The notes: generated from the letters alone by a model not told the origin. A DNA stretch of 64,000 nucleotides from Paenibacillus sedimenti (GCF_014534655.1 NZ_JACVVD010000001.1:310001-374000), one strand, 5' to 3'. Counted from the stretch's first letter, positions 44,001-53,486 are shown. Numbers and translations: made by a program.

Positions 44001-45774
44001 GCATTTTGTGCGGCTCCCGCAGATCCCGATGACATCTAACGGAAAAGTGGACCGGAAGGCGCTGCCTAAACCGGACGGCGGATTACAAACAGGCGCTGAA
44101 TACATAGCGCCCCACAGCGAGCTGGAACAAACGTTGGTACAGATCTGGCAGGAAGTACTTGGATCGGAGCGAATCGGAATTCGCGACAATTTCTTCGATC
44201 TCGGCGGCGATTCGATTAAGGGGATTCAGGTAGCTTCACGTCTGTTCAAGCACGGTCTTCAATTGGAAATGAAAGACCTGTTCCGCTATCCGTTCATCGA
44301 AGAGCTGGTCGAGCTGGTTACGCGGGTCAAAAGGGAGATCAGTCAGGAGACTGTAACAGGGGAAGTCGGTCTGACACCGATTCAGCAGTGGTTTTTCAAT
44401 GAGCAGTTTGCCGGTCAGCATCACTGGAATCAATCGGTCATGCTGCATAAGCCGGACGGATTCGATTCAGCCTCGCTGGAGAAGGCGCTCCGGCAGCTCG
44501 CAGGACACCATGACGCCCTCCGCATGGTTTATACGGAGAAGGACGGACGAATCGTCCAGGTTAATCGCAGTCTGGAAGGCGAAGGCGAGACGATCGGGTT
44601 CGAACGTTTCGATTTCACGGGAACGGACACATCTAAGGTTGAATCCCTTATTGCGGCAGAGGCCAATCGCATTCAGCGAAGCTTTGACTTAAGCCAAGGT
44701 CCTCTATGGAAAGCGGCTTTGTTCCAAACCGATGATGGCGATCATTTACTGCTTGTCGCTCACCATTTGATTGTAGACGGAATCTCATGGCGCATCCTGT
44801 TTGAAGATTTGGCAATAAGCTATGCTCACTCAGCTAAAGGCGAAGAAGCCGTTCTCCAGGAAAAAACGGATTCGTTTCAGTACTGGTCGCAGCGGTTAAC
44901 GGCCTACGCGGAAAGCAAGGAATTGCTGCAAGAAATTGCTTATTGGAAACAGCTGGAGAACACGCAAGTTGACCGCTTGTATAAAGATTTTGCGGTTGAA
45001 ACGAGCTTGCTCGGGGAGAGCGCTACGGTTGAAATGACGCTTAGCAGGGAAGAAACCGAACAACTCCTTAAGCATGTTCATCATGCTTACCATACGGAAA
45101 TGAACGATATTTTGTTAACGGCGCTCGTATTGGCGGTTCAGGATTGGGGACAGACCGACCGGATTGCCGTTCAGCTTGAAGGCCACGGGCGCGAAGAGAT
45201 CATGGGCGACGTCAATATTTCCCGGACGATCGGCTGGTTTACTTCGATGTATCCGGTCGTGCTGGATCTGAAGGATGCAGGTGATGTATCCGCAGGGATC
45301 AAGCTGGTGAAAGAGACGCTCAGACAAATTCCGAATAAGGGCGTCGGCTACGACATTTTGAAATATTTGACGCCGGAAGACAAACGTTCCGGACTTCAAT
45401 TCAGAATTAAACCGGAAATCTGCTTCAACTATCTGGGTCAGTTCGATTCGGATCTCGCCCATAATGCGTTCGGCCCATCCAAATTTGACATGGGAGAACC
45501 GATCAACCCGGATTCCCACCGCACGTATCCGATCATTATGAACGGGATGGCGGCGAACGGCGAGTTGAGCTTCCGCATTTCCTACAGCCCTAGACAGTAT
45601 GAGGAATCAACCGTAGAACGATTATCTGCCGCTTTCAAAGACCATCTGCTCCTCATCATCGAACATTGTCTGAACAAGGAAGAAAGCGAACGGACAGCTA
45701 GCGATTTTAGCTCCAAAGGACTAACGAACGCAGAGGTCGACGATATTTTCGAACTGCTCGGTGAAAAGCTGTAA
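38080..45774 (+). CDS. Lipopeptide NRPS 2: C(DCL)-A(X6)-T-C-A(Thr)-T-E
   Basis: 2564 residues, modules 6 and 7. The N-terminus has a short docking segment then a D-accepting C domain (YPLTPMQEGMLFH, HHHILMDGW), matching the D-Phe end of synthetase 1. A6 has code D-A-S-S-T-G-E-V-V-K, which I cannot assign; its framework resembles A4 (VPSLY, NEYGPTENSVV), so an aromatic or bulky residue is a guess. T6 serine is 1004, in an unusual ENGGHS context. C7 is a normal L-accepting domain (HHIISDG). A7 (from about 1506) has DFWNIGMVHK, Thr. T7 serine 2045 sits in GGDSI and is followed by an epimerase (about 2095-2540, HHLIVDG at 2228), so residue 7 should be D-Thr/D-allo-Thr. The tail (TASDFSSKGLTNAEVDDIF) is a donor docking segment. 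The gene starts 31 bases after synthetase 1. Confidence 0.95.
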   Translation: MKKSDTIQKVYPLTPMQEGMLFHTIMDPDSNAYHNLLQAGLYGRLDVSLFEQSFNVLIAEYDILRTAFVHQNLQRPRQVVLKERSIKLHFEQIDHLYETERQRYIETYISERHAGRYNLAKDIPMHIAVFQTAEQEYRFIWSHHHILMDGWGLGIVINRLFQIYEMLKNNKPLEQEAVYPYSDYIKWLEKQDKDEALAYWQTYLDGYEQSAHLPKATASQDSLYKKQEISFVIDETTTRRLTQLAGSCQTTLNTVFQTIWGLLLSKYSFTNDVVFGSVVSGRPSQVRGIEKMVGLFINTIPVRISYHGDQSFNGLLAEAQRNTLASEPYHFVPLYDIQSQDGHKQDLFDHIVIFENYPVAKELQNNDWDHTLGFAIGDVQVEEQTNYPLNIVVAPGSELLIKLSFDAAVYAADWISGIEGHMKQVFAQVAADPGVLLKHIQIVTEQEKRQILNSFNDTEIRYQEQGQSLHALFEEQVEKTPQQTAIVCGELSLTYRELNERANSLARKLRDKGIGKDSIVAIMAERSLEMAVGLLAILKAGGAYVPCDPEYPAERIRYLLEDSGAQIILSQADLIHKIGESGCEFLDLQDEANDTSDVTDLSTAVGVSDLAYMIYTSGTTGMPKGVVVEHQAIVNTIQWRKEEYGFGTDDRVLLFLSFSFDAFVSSFFAPLVSGSTVVMARDEEAKDPLALKKLITSAQITHFSCVPSLYAAILETMDAEKPSLLKAVTLGGENISASLLEKSKRIFPGAEIINEYGPTENSVVSTVCRNLEPGVPVTIGHPIANSQAYIVDQHHQLLPIGVKGELCVAGAGLARGYWNRETLTLETFIDNSFVPGTRMYKTGDLAMWLPNGDIEFIGRIDHQVKIRGYRIELGEVEEAIAGHRLVNEAVVIDVEDGDGQKALAVYYTLESEATAGELKDDLLRELPSYMVPSYFMRMERLPLTPNGKVDRKALPKPDGEWNSAASYVAPANVTEANLLTLWQEILKTETIGVTDNFFENGGHSLKAMLLISKMHQELKVEVPIKVLFEKPTIRQIARYIHGADEQAHSEIRPVDMRDYYPVSSAQKRMFVLNRLDPDGTSSNMPGAMLLEGPLDAERLRGAFQSLVARHDTLRTSFDTVDGEPVQIIHTQVELMIDIKEANEEEKAALLSQFIRPFDLSKAPLLRVEIVRLAAERHLLMFDLHHIISDGISMGLLVKDFMLLYQGNSLPELTIQYKDYSVWQREWAESEAMKRQEAFWLETLGGDLPVLEFPTDEPRPLVQSFEGDKVIVHTGKTLQEALNRLASESGATLFMVMMAAYNVLLSKYSRQEDIVVGTPIAGRFHPDLGPIIGMFVGTLALRNQPEGKLTFVEFLAEVKRNLLQAYDHQDYPFETLVEKLDVRRDMSRNPLFDTMLVLQNFELESMELDGISISPYQMDNPIAKFDLTVEAREDEAGIELCFIYRTKLFKKATVQRIAEHFLNLLQAAVSDPHQTISHMDMLSEAEKRQLLVDFNDTAAQYPDSMTLHGMFEKQAACWPDRIAVVFGGERMTYRELNERANRLARELRFYGVQPDDRVGLLVERSLDMIVGILATLKAGGAYVPLDPDYPQDRLLYMLDDCGARVLLTQPHLTGDVPFRGAMLDMGNPELYGGDGSNLKPVNQPSDMAYIIYTSGTTGKPKGVMIEHRNVVRLMVNDRIPFDFHERDVWTVFHSFCFDFSVWEMYGALLFGGTCVIVSKPVAQNPKAFAQLLRDEGVTVLNQTPTAFYSLIHEELERQDNDLRVRYVIFGGEALNPIMLKPWKAKYTQTHLINMYGITETTVHVTYKEITEADMETSLSNIGRPIPTLTSYIFDTEKRLVPIGVAGELYVGGDGVARGYLNREELTAERFVANPYKPEERLYRSGDLARLLPGGEMEYLGRIDHQVKIRGHRIELGEIETQLLKHEAIREVVVMALDDDQGQKFLCAYLLSDRELTVSELRAHASEDLPAYMIPSHFVRLPQIPMTSNGKVDRKALPKPDGGLQTGAEYIAPHSELEQTLVQIWQEVLGSERIGIRDNFFDLGGDSIKGIQVASRLFKHGLQLEMKDLFRYPFIEELVELVTRVKREISQETVTGEVGLTPIQQWFFNEQFAGQHHWNQSVMLHKPDGFDSASLEKALRQLAGHHDALRMVYTEKDGRIVQVNRSLEGEGETIGFERFDFTGTDTSKVESLIAAEANRIQRSFDLSQGPLWKAALFQTDDGDHLLLVAHHLIVDGISWRILFEDLAISYAHSAKGEEAVLQEKTDSFQYWSQRLTAYAESKELLQEIAYWKQLENTQVDRLYKDFAVETSLLGESATVEMTLSREETEQLLKHVHHAYHTEMNDILLTALVLAVQDWGQTDRIAVQLEGHGREEIMGDVNISRTIGWFTSMYPVVLDLKDAGDVSAGIKLVKETLRQIPNKGVGYDILKYLTPEDKRSGLQFRIKPEICFNYLGQFDSDLAHNAFGPSKFDMGEPINPDSHRTYPIIMNGMAANGELSFRISYSPRQYEESTVERLSAAFKDHLLLIIEHCLNKEESERTASDFSSKGLTNAEVDDIFELLGEKL

Positions 45775-45806
45775 TCAAGACTAGCTCTAAGGAGAGAAGC
45801 CGCTGT

Positions 45807-48800
45807 ATGAGCCAATTTAAAAAAGAACACGTCCAAGACATGTATTTTTTATCTCCGATGCAGGAAGGCATGCTGTTTCATTACTTATTGGATCAGGGCA
45901 AGTCGAACGCTTACTTCGAACAAATGTCCATCCGCATACGCGGGACGCTCGATATCGGCTTGTTTGAGGCCAGTTTAAACCGGATCGTCCAGCGTTATGA
46001 CGTGTTTCGCACGGTGTTCCTTTATGAAAAAGTGAAACGTCCGGTGCAGGTGGTGCTGAAGGAGCGGCACATACAGGTCCATTTCGAAAATATCAGCGTA
46101 ATGCGGGAGCCGGAACTCGGGTCGTTCGTAGAGAGGTTTAAAAAGGAAGATCTGGAGCGGGGATTCGATTTGTCAAAAGACATCATGATGCGGGTCTCCG
46201 TCCTTCAGACGGGAGAGTCCGAGTATCAAATCTTTTGGAGCCATCATCACATTCTGATGGATGGTTGGTGCCTTGGCATCATCGTGGGCGAGCTGTTCCA
46301 AATCTATGCATCGCTGCGTGAGCAAGAGACGATTCACTTGGAAAGGACGTATCCATACAGCGATTACATCAAGTGGCTGGAGCGCCAGGACAAGGAAGAA
46401 GCGAAGCGTTTTTGGGAGGGAGCGCTGTCCGGTTACGAACAGCTGTCTTCTGTACCGCAGCTTTCTATCACGGATACGGACACGTCTGCGACTCCGTATA
46501 AGCAGGCCGAGATGACCATCAGGCTCGATGAAAAGCTGACTGCGCAGCTGCAGCAGCTGGCCGGCAGCCAGCAGGTGACGCTCAATACCGTTTTCCAGAC
46601 AATTTGGGGCATTCTCCTGCAAAGGTACAGTCATACCGGCGATGTCGTGTTCGGTTCCGTCGTTTCCGGACGGCCGACACAAGTTGCCGGCATTGAGAAA
46701 ATGGTCGGTTTGTTCATTAACACGATTCCGGTACGCGTACGGTCGTCCGCAGATCAAACCTTCCTGAATGTACTGCAAAGCGTGCAGCAGCAAGCACTTG
46801 CCGCAGAATCATACGTTTATTTGCCGCTTGCCGACGTGCAGGCGCAAAGTCAGATTAAGGATAATCTGTTTAATCACATTCTCATATTTGAAAACTACCC
46901 GGTTGAAGAGTCCGTACAAAACGGGAGTGCAGAAAGCCGATTGGGTTTTGAGGCGACGGATGTCCATATGATTGAACAGACGAGCTATGATTTAAACTTG
47001 CTGGTTATGCCGGGGCGTGAGCTGTCTGTTCGAATTAACTATAATGCCAACGTCTATGACGCACAGTTTTTGCGGAGCATGGAAGGGCATTTGAACATCG
47101 TGGCCAGGACGATCGTGGAACGACCGGAGCTGCGCTTGCGCGATCTCGTTGTGGTCACCGATGAAGAGCAGCGGCTTCTACTGGACCTGAACGGGACGAA
47201 GGAGGAATATCCAAGCCATCTGACGATTCATCGGATGTTTGAGGAGCAAGCCGAGCAAACGCCGGATCGGGTTGCCGTCGTCTTTGGGGAACTGGAATTT
47301 ACGTACAGCGAGTTGAACGAAAAGGCAAACCGGTTGGCCCGAACGCTTCATGGTAAACAGGTATGTTCGGATCAAGCCGTCGGGATCATGGTGGAACGTT
47401 CGCCGGATTTGGTGGTCGGCATCTTGGCGATTTTGAAGGCCGGAGGCGCGTATGTGCCGATCGACCCGGAGCTGCCGGAAGAACGAATCAATTACATGCT
47501 TCATAACAGCGGAGCTTCGATTTTGCTCACCCAGAGCCACTTGATCGGAAAGACGGCGTTTGGCGGGGAAATTCTCGATATGACGAACGAGGACGTTTAT
47601 GGCACTGACGGCAGCAATCTCGAGATAAACGGCAGCGCCGCCGACCTCTTCTATATCATTTATACGTCGGGTACGACAGGGAAGCCGAAAGGCGTTATGC
47701 TTGAGCATCGCAATATGGTCAATCTGCTGCATCACGTTTTCCGTCATGACCCGGTAAATTACGGAAGTACCGTCCTGCAGTACACAACGATGAGTTTTGA
47801 TGTGTGCTACCAGGAAATTTTTTCAACACTGTGTTCGGGAGGGAAATTATATCTGATCGACGGAGACACGAAGCGCGACGTTCATAAGCTGCTTCATTTG
47901 ATTGAAGAAGCGAATATTAAAGTCTTGTTCCTTCCGGTCTCTTTTTTGAAGTTCATTTTTAACGAGCAAGCATACATTAACCGGTTTCCATCCTGTGTAC
48001 GGCATATCATTACAGCCGGTGAACAGCTGGTTGTCACGAATCAGCTTCGTTCCTTTTTGCAAAAAAATGGGGTATATCTCCACAACCATTACGGACCGTC
48101 GGAGACCCATGTCGTCACCATCTTTCAAATGGAGCCGAGCGGAGACATCCCGGAACTGCCTTCGATCGGACGGCCCATTGCGAATAACGGCATCTATATT
48201 TTGAATGACGGACTGCAGCTTCAACCGTTTGGCGCACCGGGGGAATTATTCATTGCCGGGGATAACGTCGGCCGTGGTTACAGAAACAATGACGAGCTGA
48301 CTGCGGAGAAGTTCATTCAGAACCCTTATCGCAGCGGCGAACGCATGTATCGAACGGGAGACCTGGCACGGTGGATGCCGGACGGCAATATCGAGTTTCT
48401 CGGCCGCATCGACCATCAGGTCAAAATCCGCGGACACCGTATCGAGCTTGGAGAAATCGAATCGCAGCTGCTGAACCATCCGTCGGTGACGGCCGCTGCC
48501 GTGCTGGATAGGAAAGATGCGCAAGGCGGGACTTATTTGTGTGCTTATTATGTATCGGACCATCCGCTCCAATCGCTGGAGCTGCGGGCGTATTTGCTTA
48601 AAGAACTGCCGGAATATATGATTCCGTCGTTTTTCATGGAGCTGCCCAAACTGCCTATGACGCCGAACGGGAAAACGGATCGTCGCGCGCTGCCTGAGCC
48701 GGATGGGGATATCCCTAGCGGAACGGCGTACGTACCGCCGACGAATATCGTGGAAGAAGCGCTTGTCGCAATTTGGCAGGAAGTGCTTGGCGCTGGCCGC

Positions 48801-51800
48801 ATCGGCATTCATGACAACTTCTTCAGTCTCGGGGGACACTCTTTGAAAGCGATGACGCTCATGGCACGCTTGAACAAGCATTTTAGCGTCGACATGCCGC
48901 TGCGTGCGTTGTTTGAATCGCCAACGGTGGAAGGGCTGGCCCGCAAAATCCGCGAGGCTGAAGAGGCGGATAGCAAAGCGATCCAACCTGCCGGTAATAA
49001 GCCGTACTATCCGGTGTCGTCTGCGCAAAAACGGATGTTCGTACTCCAAGACCTGGATGATGCAGGCATCGGCTATCATATGCCGGGCGTGTTTATTGTG
49101 GAAGGCGAGCTGGACCGAGACCGCTTCGAGCGGGCGTTCTCTCGTCTCTTAAATAGACATGAAGCTCTGCGCACGTCTTTTGAGATGATGGAAGGACAAC
49201 CGGTTCAGAAGATTCATGATCAAGTAGATTTCTCGATAGAATTCTCACGACTGAATGATACGGACCGGGATTCAGCTGCACATGCTCGAGACATTGAAAG
49301 AGTGGTCGAGCGCTTTATGCGCCCGTTCGATCTGGGGAAGGCGCCTCTGATTCGTGCAGCACTTGTAGAACTGGAGGATCGTCGTCATCTGTTCATGTAC
49401 GATATGCACCACATTATTTCGGACGGCGTATCGATGTCCGTTATCGTGAAGGAGTTTATTCAGCTGTACAGCGGAGCCTCTTTACCCGAACTGTCCATTC
49501 AGTACAAAGACTACGCGGTTTGGCAGCAAGATCAGCTGGATAGTGAACGGATGCGGGAGCAAGAGGCGTTCTGGTTACATTCGTTTGCCGGGGAACTGCC
49601 ACAGCTGGAGCTGCCTTCCGACTTTCCTCGTCCTGCAGTGCAGAGCTTCGAAGGCGAGCATATACGCCTGGAAGCGGACACAGAATTGCTGGATAGCTTG
49701 AAACGTTTGGCTGCGGAAACCGGGACGACCCTGTATATGGTATTGTTCGCTGCCTACAATGTTCTGCTGTCCAAATATTCCGGTCAGGAAGATATCATCG
49801 TCGGCACGCCGACAGCCGGACGATCCAATGCGGATCTGGAACATGTCGTCGGGATGTTCGTCGGTACGCTCGCGCTGCGAAGCCGTCCGGAAGGGGCGAA
49901 AACATTTCGGACTTTCTTGGCTGAAGTCAAAGAGTATGCCCTTCAAGCCTTTGAAGCGCAGGATTATCCGTTTGAGACGCTGCTCGAGAAGCTCCATATT
50001 CGGCGCGATCCCAGCCGGAATCCGTTGTTCGATACGATGTTCAGCATGCAAAGCATCGACTCGGGACTTGGCTCTGATGGCGGTTCTGGTGTGGCGGGAC
50101 TGACATTGATACCGCACATCTGGCAAAGCGGCGTCGCCAAGTTCGATTTGACGCTCGAAGTGCGTGAAGGTGCGGGAATTCTGGAATTCCAGCTGGATTA
50201 CAGCACGAATTTGTTTATGAGAGAAACAGCGGAGCGGATGGCAAGCCATTTCATAAGCTTGTTAGAAAAAATCGTGCTGGTGCCGGATTTGGCATTGGCG
50301 GAGATAAGCATACTGCCCAATGAAGAAGCATGGCAAATCGCCCGGGAATTTAACGATACATATACCGACTATCCAAGAGACAAGACGATATCGGTTCTAT
50401 TTGAGGAACAGGCGCATCTGACGCCTGAACACCCGGCGGTCGTTTGTGCGGATCAGAAGCTCACCTATCGGGAACTGAATGACCGAGCTAATTACCTTGC
50501 GAGCGAATTGAGGAAACAGGGGGTAGGTCCGGACACGGTTGTTGGCCTTCTGGCTGATCGTTCGCTTGAGCTAATGATCGGTCTGATGGGTATTCTGAAA
50601 GCTGGCGGCGCATATTTGCTGCTCGATCTCGAGCTGCCCGAGGAACGGTTAAAATTCATGCTGGAGGATAGCGGTTCCCGCATCGTATTGACGCAGAGCC
50701 ATTTGCGTCGGAAGGCGCAGGCAACTTTTGCCGAAAACGTGATCGACTTGGATAACGCCACAGCCGGTGGCCATGAAGAGAACTTGGAGCCGCAGAGTGG
50801 TCCGCGTGATCTGGCTTATGTGATCTATACGTCGGGTTCCACCGGCAAGCCGAAAGGCGTACTTATCGAGCAGCGCAGCGTCGTGCGGCTGGTCAAAGAA
50901 ACGGACTACGTGCAGTGGTGCGCGGATGAGCGCATTTTGCAGACAGGAGCGCTTGGCTTCGATGCCGTCACGTTTGAGTTCTTCGGCGCGCTGCTGAACG
51001 GAGGTACGCTGTACCTGACCGATAAGAGCGTTATTTTGGATAGCGAAAAGCTCGGCGCGTTTATTGCCGAACACCGCATCACGACCATGTGGCTCACTTC
51101 CCCGTTGTTCAACCAGCTTTCGCAGGAGAACGCGGAAATGTTCGCCGGTCTGCGACAGCTGCTGGTCGGCGGCGATGCGTTATCGCCGAGCCACATTAAC
51201 CACGTGCGCAGTAAGTGCCCCAACCTGCATCTGATTAACGGCTACGGGCCGACGGAAAACACGACGTTCTCCACAACGTTTCCGATTGAACGCGATTTCG
51301 AGAGCAGCATCCCGATCGGGCGTCCGATCAGCAATTCCACCGCGTACATCGTGAACAAATACAACCAGCTGCAGCCGATCGGCGTACCGGGCGAGCTGTG
51401 CGTCGGCGGCGACGGGGTGGCGCGCGGGTACGCGGATCGGCCGGAGCTGACGGCCGAGTCCTTCGTGCCGAACCCGTTCGTCCACGGAGAGATGATGTAC
51501 CGGACCGGCGACCTGGCGAAATGGCTGCCGGACGGAACGATCGAATATAGAGGCCGCATCGATCAGCAGGTGAAGATCCGGGGGTACCGGATCGAGCTGG
51601 GCGAGATCGAAGCGGAACTGATGAAGCATCCTGCCATGAAGGATGCCGTCGTCATCGCCCGCGAGGACGCGAACGGGCAGAAGTTCCTGTGCGCCTACAT
51701 CGTGGCGGAGCTGGAGCTGGGTGCGCCGGAAGTAAAGGCGTTCCTGGCGCAGGAGCTGCCGTCCTACATGGTGCCGTCGTACATCGTGCAGATGGAAAAG

Positions 51801-53477
51801 CTGCCGCTGACAGCCAACGGCAAAATTGACCGCCGCGAGCTGCCTGAGCCGGATGGCGGATTGGGCTCCGTAGCGGAGTATGCAGCGCCAAGGAATGAGA
51901 CCGAAGAGCGGCTCGCCGCCATCTGGCAGGACGTACTTGGATTGCCGCAAGTCGGCATCCGTGACGACTTCTTCCTGCTCGGCGGCCACTCGCTGAAGGC
52001 GATGACGCTGCTGGCGCGGTTCAAGCAGCAGCTGCAAGCGAACGTACCGCTGCGTGTGCTGTTCGAGTCGCCGACGATTGAGGCGCTCGCCCTGCAAATC
52101 GCACAGGCTGAAAGAGAAGCTGAGGCGGCACTTAAGCCGGTGGAGCAGCGCGATTATTACCCGGTTTCTTCGGCACAGAAGCGAATGTTTATTATGAGCC
52201 AATTTACAGGCTCGGGCACAAGCTATAACATTCCAGGCGCCATGTTTATCGAAGGCGAGCTGGATTTGGATACATTCGAGCAAACGTTCCGCCGCTTGAT
52301 CGACCGTCATGAATCTTTGCGGACATCTTTTGAAACGATTGGCGGCGAAGCGATGCAAATCGTGCATACGGATGCCCATTTTCAGGTTGAGTACGCCAGA
52401 AGTACAGAAGACGGGCTGGAAGCCATCGCCACGGACTTTGTACGGCCATTCCATTTGCAAAAGGCGCCGCTGCTGAGAGTGAAGCTTGTCCATATAAGTG
52501 CTCAGCGTTATTTGCTGCTGTTTGATATGCACCATATCGTTTCCGACGGTGTGTCGATGAGCATTTTGCTCCACGATTTTGCTCGTCTGTACCACGGGGA
52601 TGTTCTGCCTGAGCTAACGGTCCAATATAAAGATTTTGCCGTTTGGCAAAACCGAATGCTCGCTTCCGAATCGATGCGTATTCATGAGTCGTTCTGGCTG
52701 GAGACGTTCTCCGGCGAGATTCCGGTACTGACGCTGCCGACCGATTATCCGAGACCTTCGGTGCAAAGCTTTGAAGGGGATGCGGTTATTGTCAGAACAG
52801 GTCAGCAATTACACGAACAAATACACAAGCTGGCGTCCGAATGCGGGGCTACGTTTTACATGATTATGCTTGCCGCTTATCAAGTGCTGATTGCCAAATA
52901 CAGCGGACAGACGGACGTCGTCGTCGGCACACCGGTTGCAGGCAGGTCGCATGCTGAAACGGAGAACATTCTAGGCATGTTCGTCAATACGCTCGCCATA
53001 CGGAGCCGACCGGAAAGCGGCAAATCGTTCGGGCAATTTTTGGAGGAAGTGAAACGAACCTTATTGCTTGCTCTGGAACACCAGCATTATCCGCTGGAAA
53101 TGTTAATCGATCGATTGGAGCTGCGCAGAGATTTAAGCCGGAATCCGCTCTTCGATACGGTTTTCAGCGTTCAGAACCAGGAGTTGCAGGCATCGGAGTT
53201 TGCCGGTCTTAAATTCGAGCCTTACCAAAGGGATAACCAAATCGCACAGTTCGATTTGTCCTTCAAAGCTTTCGAGGATGAGGGCGACATCGTGGTCCAT
53301 GCGGAATTTGGCACGTTATTGTTTAAAAAAGAGACGATTGAACGGATGATGGACGATTATCAATCGTTGCTGCGGCAGGTTACCGAAAATCCGGCCATTC
53401 TGCTCGGCGAAATCGCGCTGCAGCGCTACGACAAGCTGGAAAATGTGCTGCAGGGTGAAGTGGAGTTTCTATTTTAG
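45807..53477 (+). CDS. Lipopeptide NRPS 3: C(DCL)-A(Pro)-T-C-A(Val)-T-C
   Basis: 2556 residues. The first C domain is D-accepting (LSPMQEGMLFHY, HHHILMDGW), fitting D-Thr7 upstream. A8 (from about 474) has code DVQFIAHVVK, a proline code; T8 serine is 1012. C9 is a normal domain (HHIISDG at 1201). A9 (from about 1528) has DAFWLGGTFK, Val type; T9 serine is 2062. The protein then ends with a complete C domain (2117-2556, HHIVSDG at 2242) and no A domain or docking tail, so the condensation step for residue 10 is on this polypeptide while its A and T domains are on the next. The start has AAGGAGAG upstream; the stop overlaps the AGGAGG of the next gene. Confidence 0.95.
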   Translation: MSQFKKEHVQDMYFLSPMQEGMLFHYLLDQGKSNAYFEQMSIRIRGTLDIGLFEASLNRIVQRYDVFRTVFLYEKVKRPVQVVLKERHIQVHFENISVMREPELGSFVERFKKEDLERGFDLSKDIMMRVSVLQTGESEYQIFWSHHHILMDGWCLGIIVGELFQIYASLREQETIHLERTYPYSDYIKWLERQDKEEAKRFWEGALSGYEQLSSVPQLSITDTDTSATPYKQAEMTIRLDEKLTAQLQQLAGSQQVTLNTVFQTIWGILLQRYSHTGDVVFGSVVSGRPTQVAGIEKMVGLFINTIPVRVRSSADQTFLNVLQSVQQQALAAESYVYLPLADVQAQSQIKDNLFNHILIFENYPVEESVQNGSAESRLGFEATDVHMIEQTSYDLNLLVMPGRELSVRINYNANVYDAQFLRSMEGHLNIVARTIVERPELRLRDLVVVTDEEQRLLLDLNGTKEEYPSHLTIHRMFEEQAEQTPDRVAVVFGELEFTYSELNEKANRLARTLHGKQVCSDQAVGIMVERSPDLVVGILAILKAGGAYVPIDPELPEERINYMLHNSGASILLTQSHLIGKTAFGGEILDMTNEDVYGTDGSNLEINGSAADLFYIIYTSGTTGKPKGVMLEHRNMVNLLHHVFRHDPVNYGSTVLQYTTMSFDVCYQEIFSTLCSGGKLYLIDGDTKRDVHKLLHLIEEANIKVLFLPVSFLKFIFNEQAYINRFPSCVRHIITAGEQLVVTNQLRSFLQKNGVYLHNHYGPSETHVVTIFQMEPSGDIPELPSIGRPIANNGIYILNDGLQLQPFGAPGELFIAGDNVGRGYRNNDELTAEKFIQNPYRSGERMYRTGDLARWMPDGNIEFLGRIDHQVKIRGHRIELGEIESQLLNHPSVTAAAVLDRKDAQGGTYLCAYYVSDHPLQSLELRAYLLKELPEYMIPSFFMELPKLPMTPNGKTDRRALPEPDGDIPSGTAYVPPTNIVEEALVAIWQEVLGAGRIGIHDNFFSLGGHSLKAMTLMARLNKHFSVDMPLRALFESPTVEGLARKIREAEEADSKAIQPAGNKPYYPVSSAQKRMFVLQDLDDAGIGYHMPGVFIVEGELDRDRFERAFSRLLNRHEALRTSFEMMEGQPVQKIHDQVDFSIEFSRLNDTDRDSAAHARDIERVVERFMRPFDLGKAPLIRAALVELEDRRHLFMYDMHHIISDGVSMSVIVKEFIQLYSGASLPELSIQYKDYAVWQQDQLDSERMREQEAFWLHSFAGELPQLELPSDFPRPAVQSFEGEHIRLEADTELLDSLKRLAAETGTTLYMVLFAAYNVLLSKYSGQEDIIVGTPTAGRSNADLEHVVGMFVGTLALRSRPEGAKTFRTFLAEVKEYALQAFEAQDYPFETLLEKLHIRRDPSRNPLFDTMFSMQSIDSGLGSDGGSGVAGLTLIPHIWQSGVAKFDLTLEVREGAGILEFQLDYSTNLFMRETAERMASHFISLLEKIVLVPDLALAEISILPNEEAWQIAREFNDTYTDYPRDKTISVLFEEQAHLTPEHPAVVCADQKLTYRELNDRANYLASELRKQGVGPDTVVGLLADRSLELMIGLMGILKAGGAYLLLDLELPEERLKFMLEDSGSRIVLTQSHLRRKAQATFAENVIDLDNATAGGHEENLEPQSGPRDLAYVIYTSGSTGKPKGVLIEQRSVVRLVKETDYVQWCADERILQTGALGFDAVTFEFFGALLNGGTLYLTDKSVILDSEKLGAFIAEHRITTMWLTSPLFNQLSQENAEMFAGLRQLLVGGDALSPSHINHVRSKCPNLHLINGYGPTENTTFSTTFPIERDFESSIPIGRPISNSTAYIVNKYNQLQPIGVPGELCVGGDGVARGYADRPELTAESFVPNPFVHGEMMYRTGDLAKWLPDGTIEYRGRIDQQVKIRGYRIELGEIEAELMKHPAMKDAVVIAREDANGQKFLCAYIVAELELGAPEVKAFLAQELPSYMVPSYIVQMEKLPLTANGKIDRRELPEPDGGLGSVAEYAAPRNETEERLAAIWQDVLGLPQVGIRDDFFLLGGHSLKAMTLLARFKQQLQANVPLRVLFESPTIEALALQIAQAEREAEAALKPVEQRDYYPVSSAQKRMFIMSQFTGSGTSYNIPGAMFIEGELDLDTFEQTFRRLIDRHESLRTSFETIGGEAMQIVHTDAHFQVEYARSTEDGLEAIATDFVRPFHLQKAPLLRVKLVHISAQRYLLLFDMHHIVSDGVSMSILLHDFARLYHGDVLPELTVQYKDFAVWQNRMLASESMRIHESFWLETFSGEIPVLTLPTDYPRPSVQSFEGDAVIVRTGQQLHEQIHKLASECGATFYMIMLAAYQVLIAKYSGQTDVVVGTPVAGRSHAETENILGMFVNTLAIRSRPESGKSFGQFLEEVKRTLLLALEHQHYPLEMLIDRLELRRDLSRNPLFDTVFSVQNQELQASEFAGLKFEPYQRDNQIAQFDLSFKAFEDEGDIVVHAEFGTLLFKKETIERMMDDYQSLLRQVTENPAILLGEIALQRYDKLENVLQGEVEFLF
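50800..52095 (+). repeat. Long direct repeat II, copy a (Val A-T cassette of module 9)
   Basis: Nearly identical to 57868-59163 with a constant offset of 7068 bases. It begins just before the YTSGSTGKPKG motif and runs through T9; the first ~300 bases of the A domain and the C domains on either side differ much more. Confidence 0.85.
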
Positions 53478-53481
53478 GAGG
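53476..53481 (+). promoter_or_regulatory. Strong ribosome binding site of NRPS 4
   Basis: A perfect AGGAGG overlaps the stop codon of NRPS 3 and lies five bases before ATG 53487. It supports a real start there, that is, a genuine protein beginning inside a C-domain fold rather than a frameshifted fusion. Confidence 0.8.
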
Positions 53482-53486
53482 ATCTC

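Noticed and set aside
51180-52595. 471-codon minus-strand frame inside NRPS 3 and a similar one at 58248-59477 inside NRPS 4
   Set aside because: They are mirror frames of the duplicated Val A-T cassettes; their likeness to each other comes from the sense-strand repeat, not from a conserved antisense gene.
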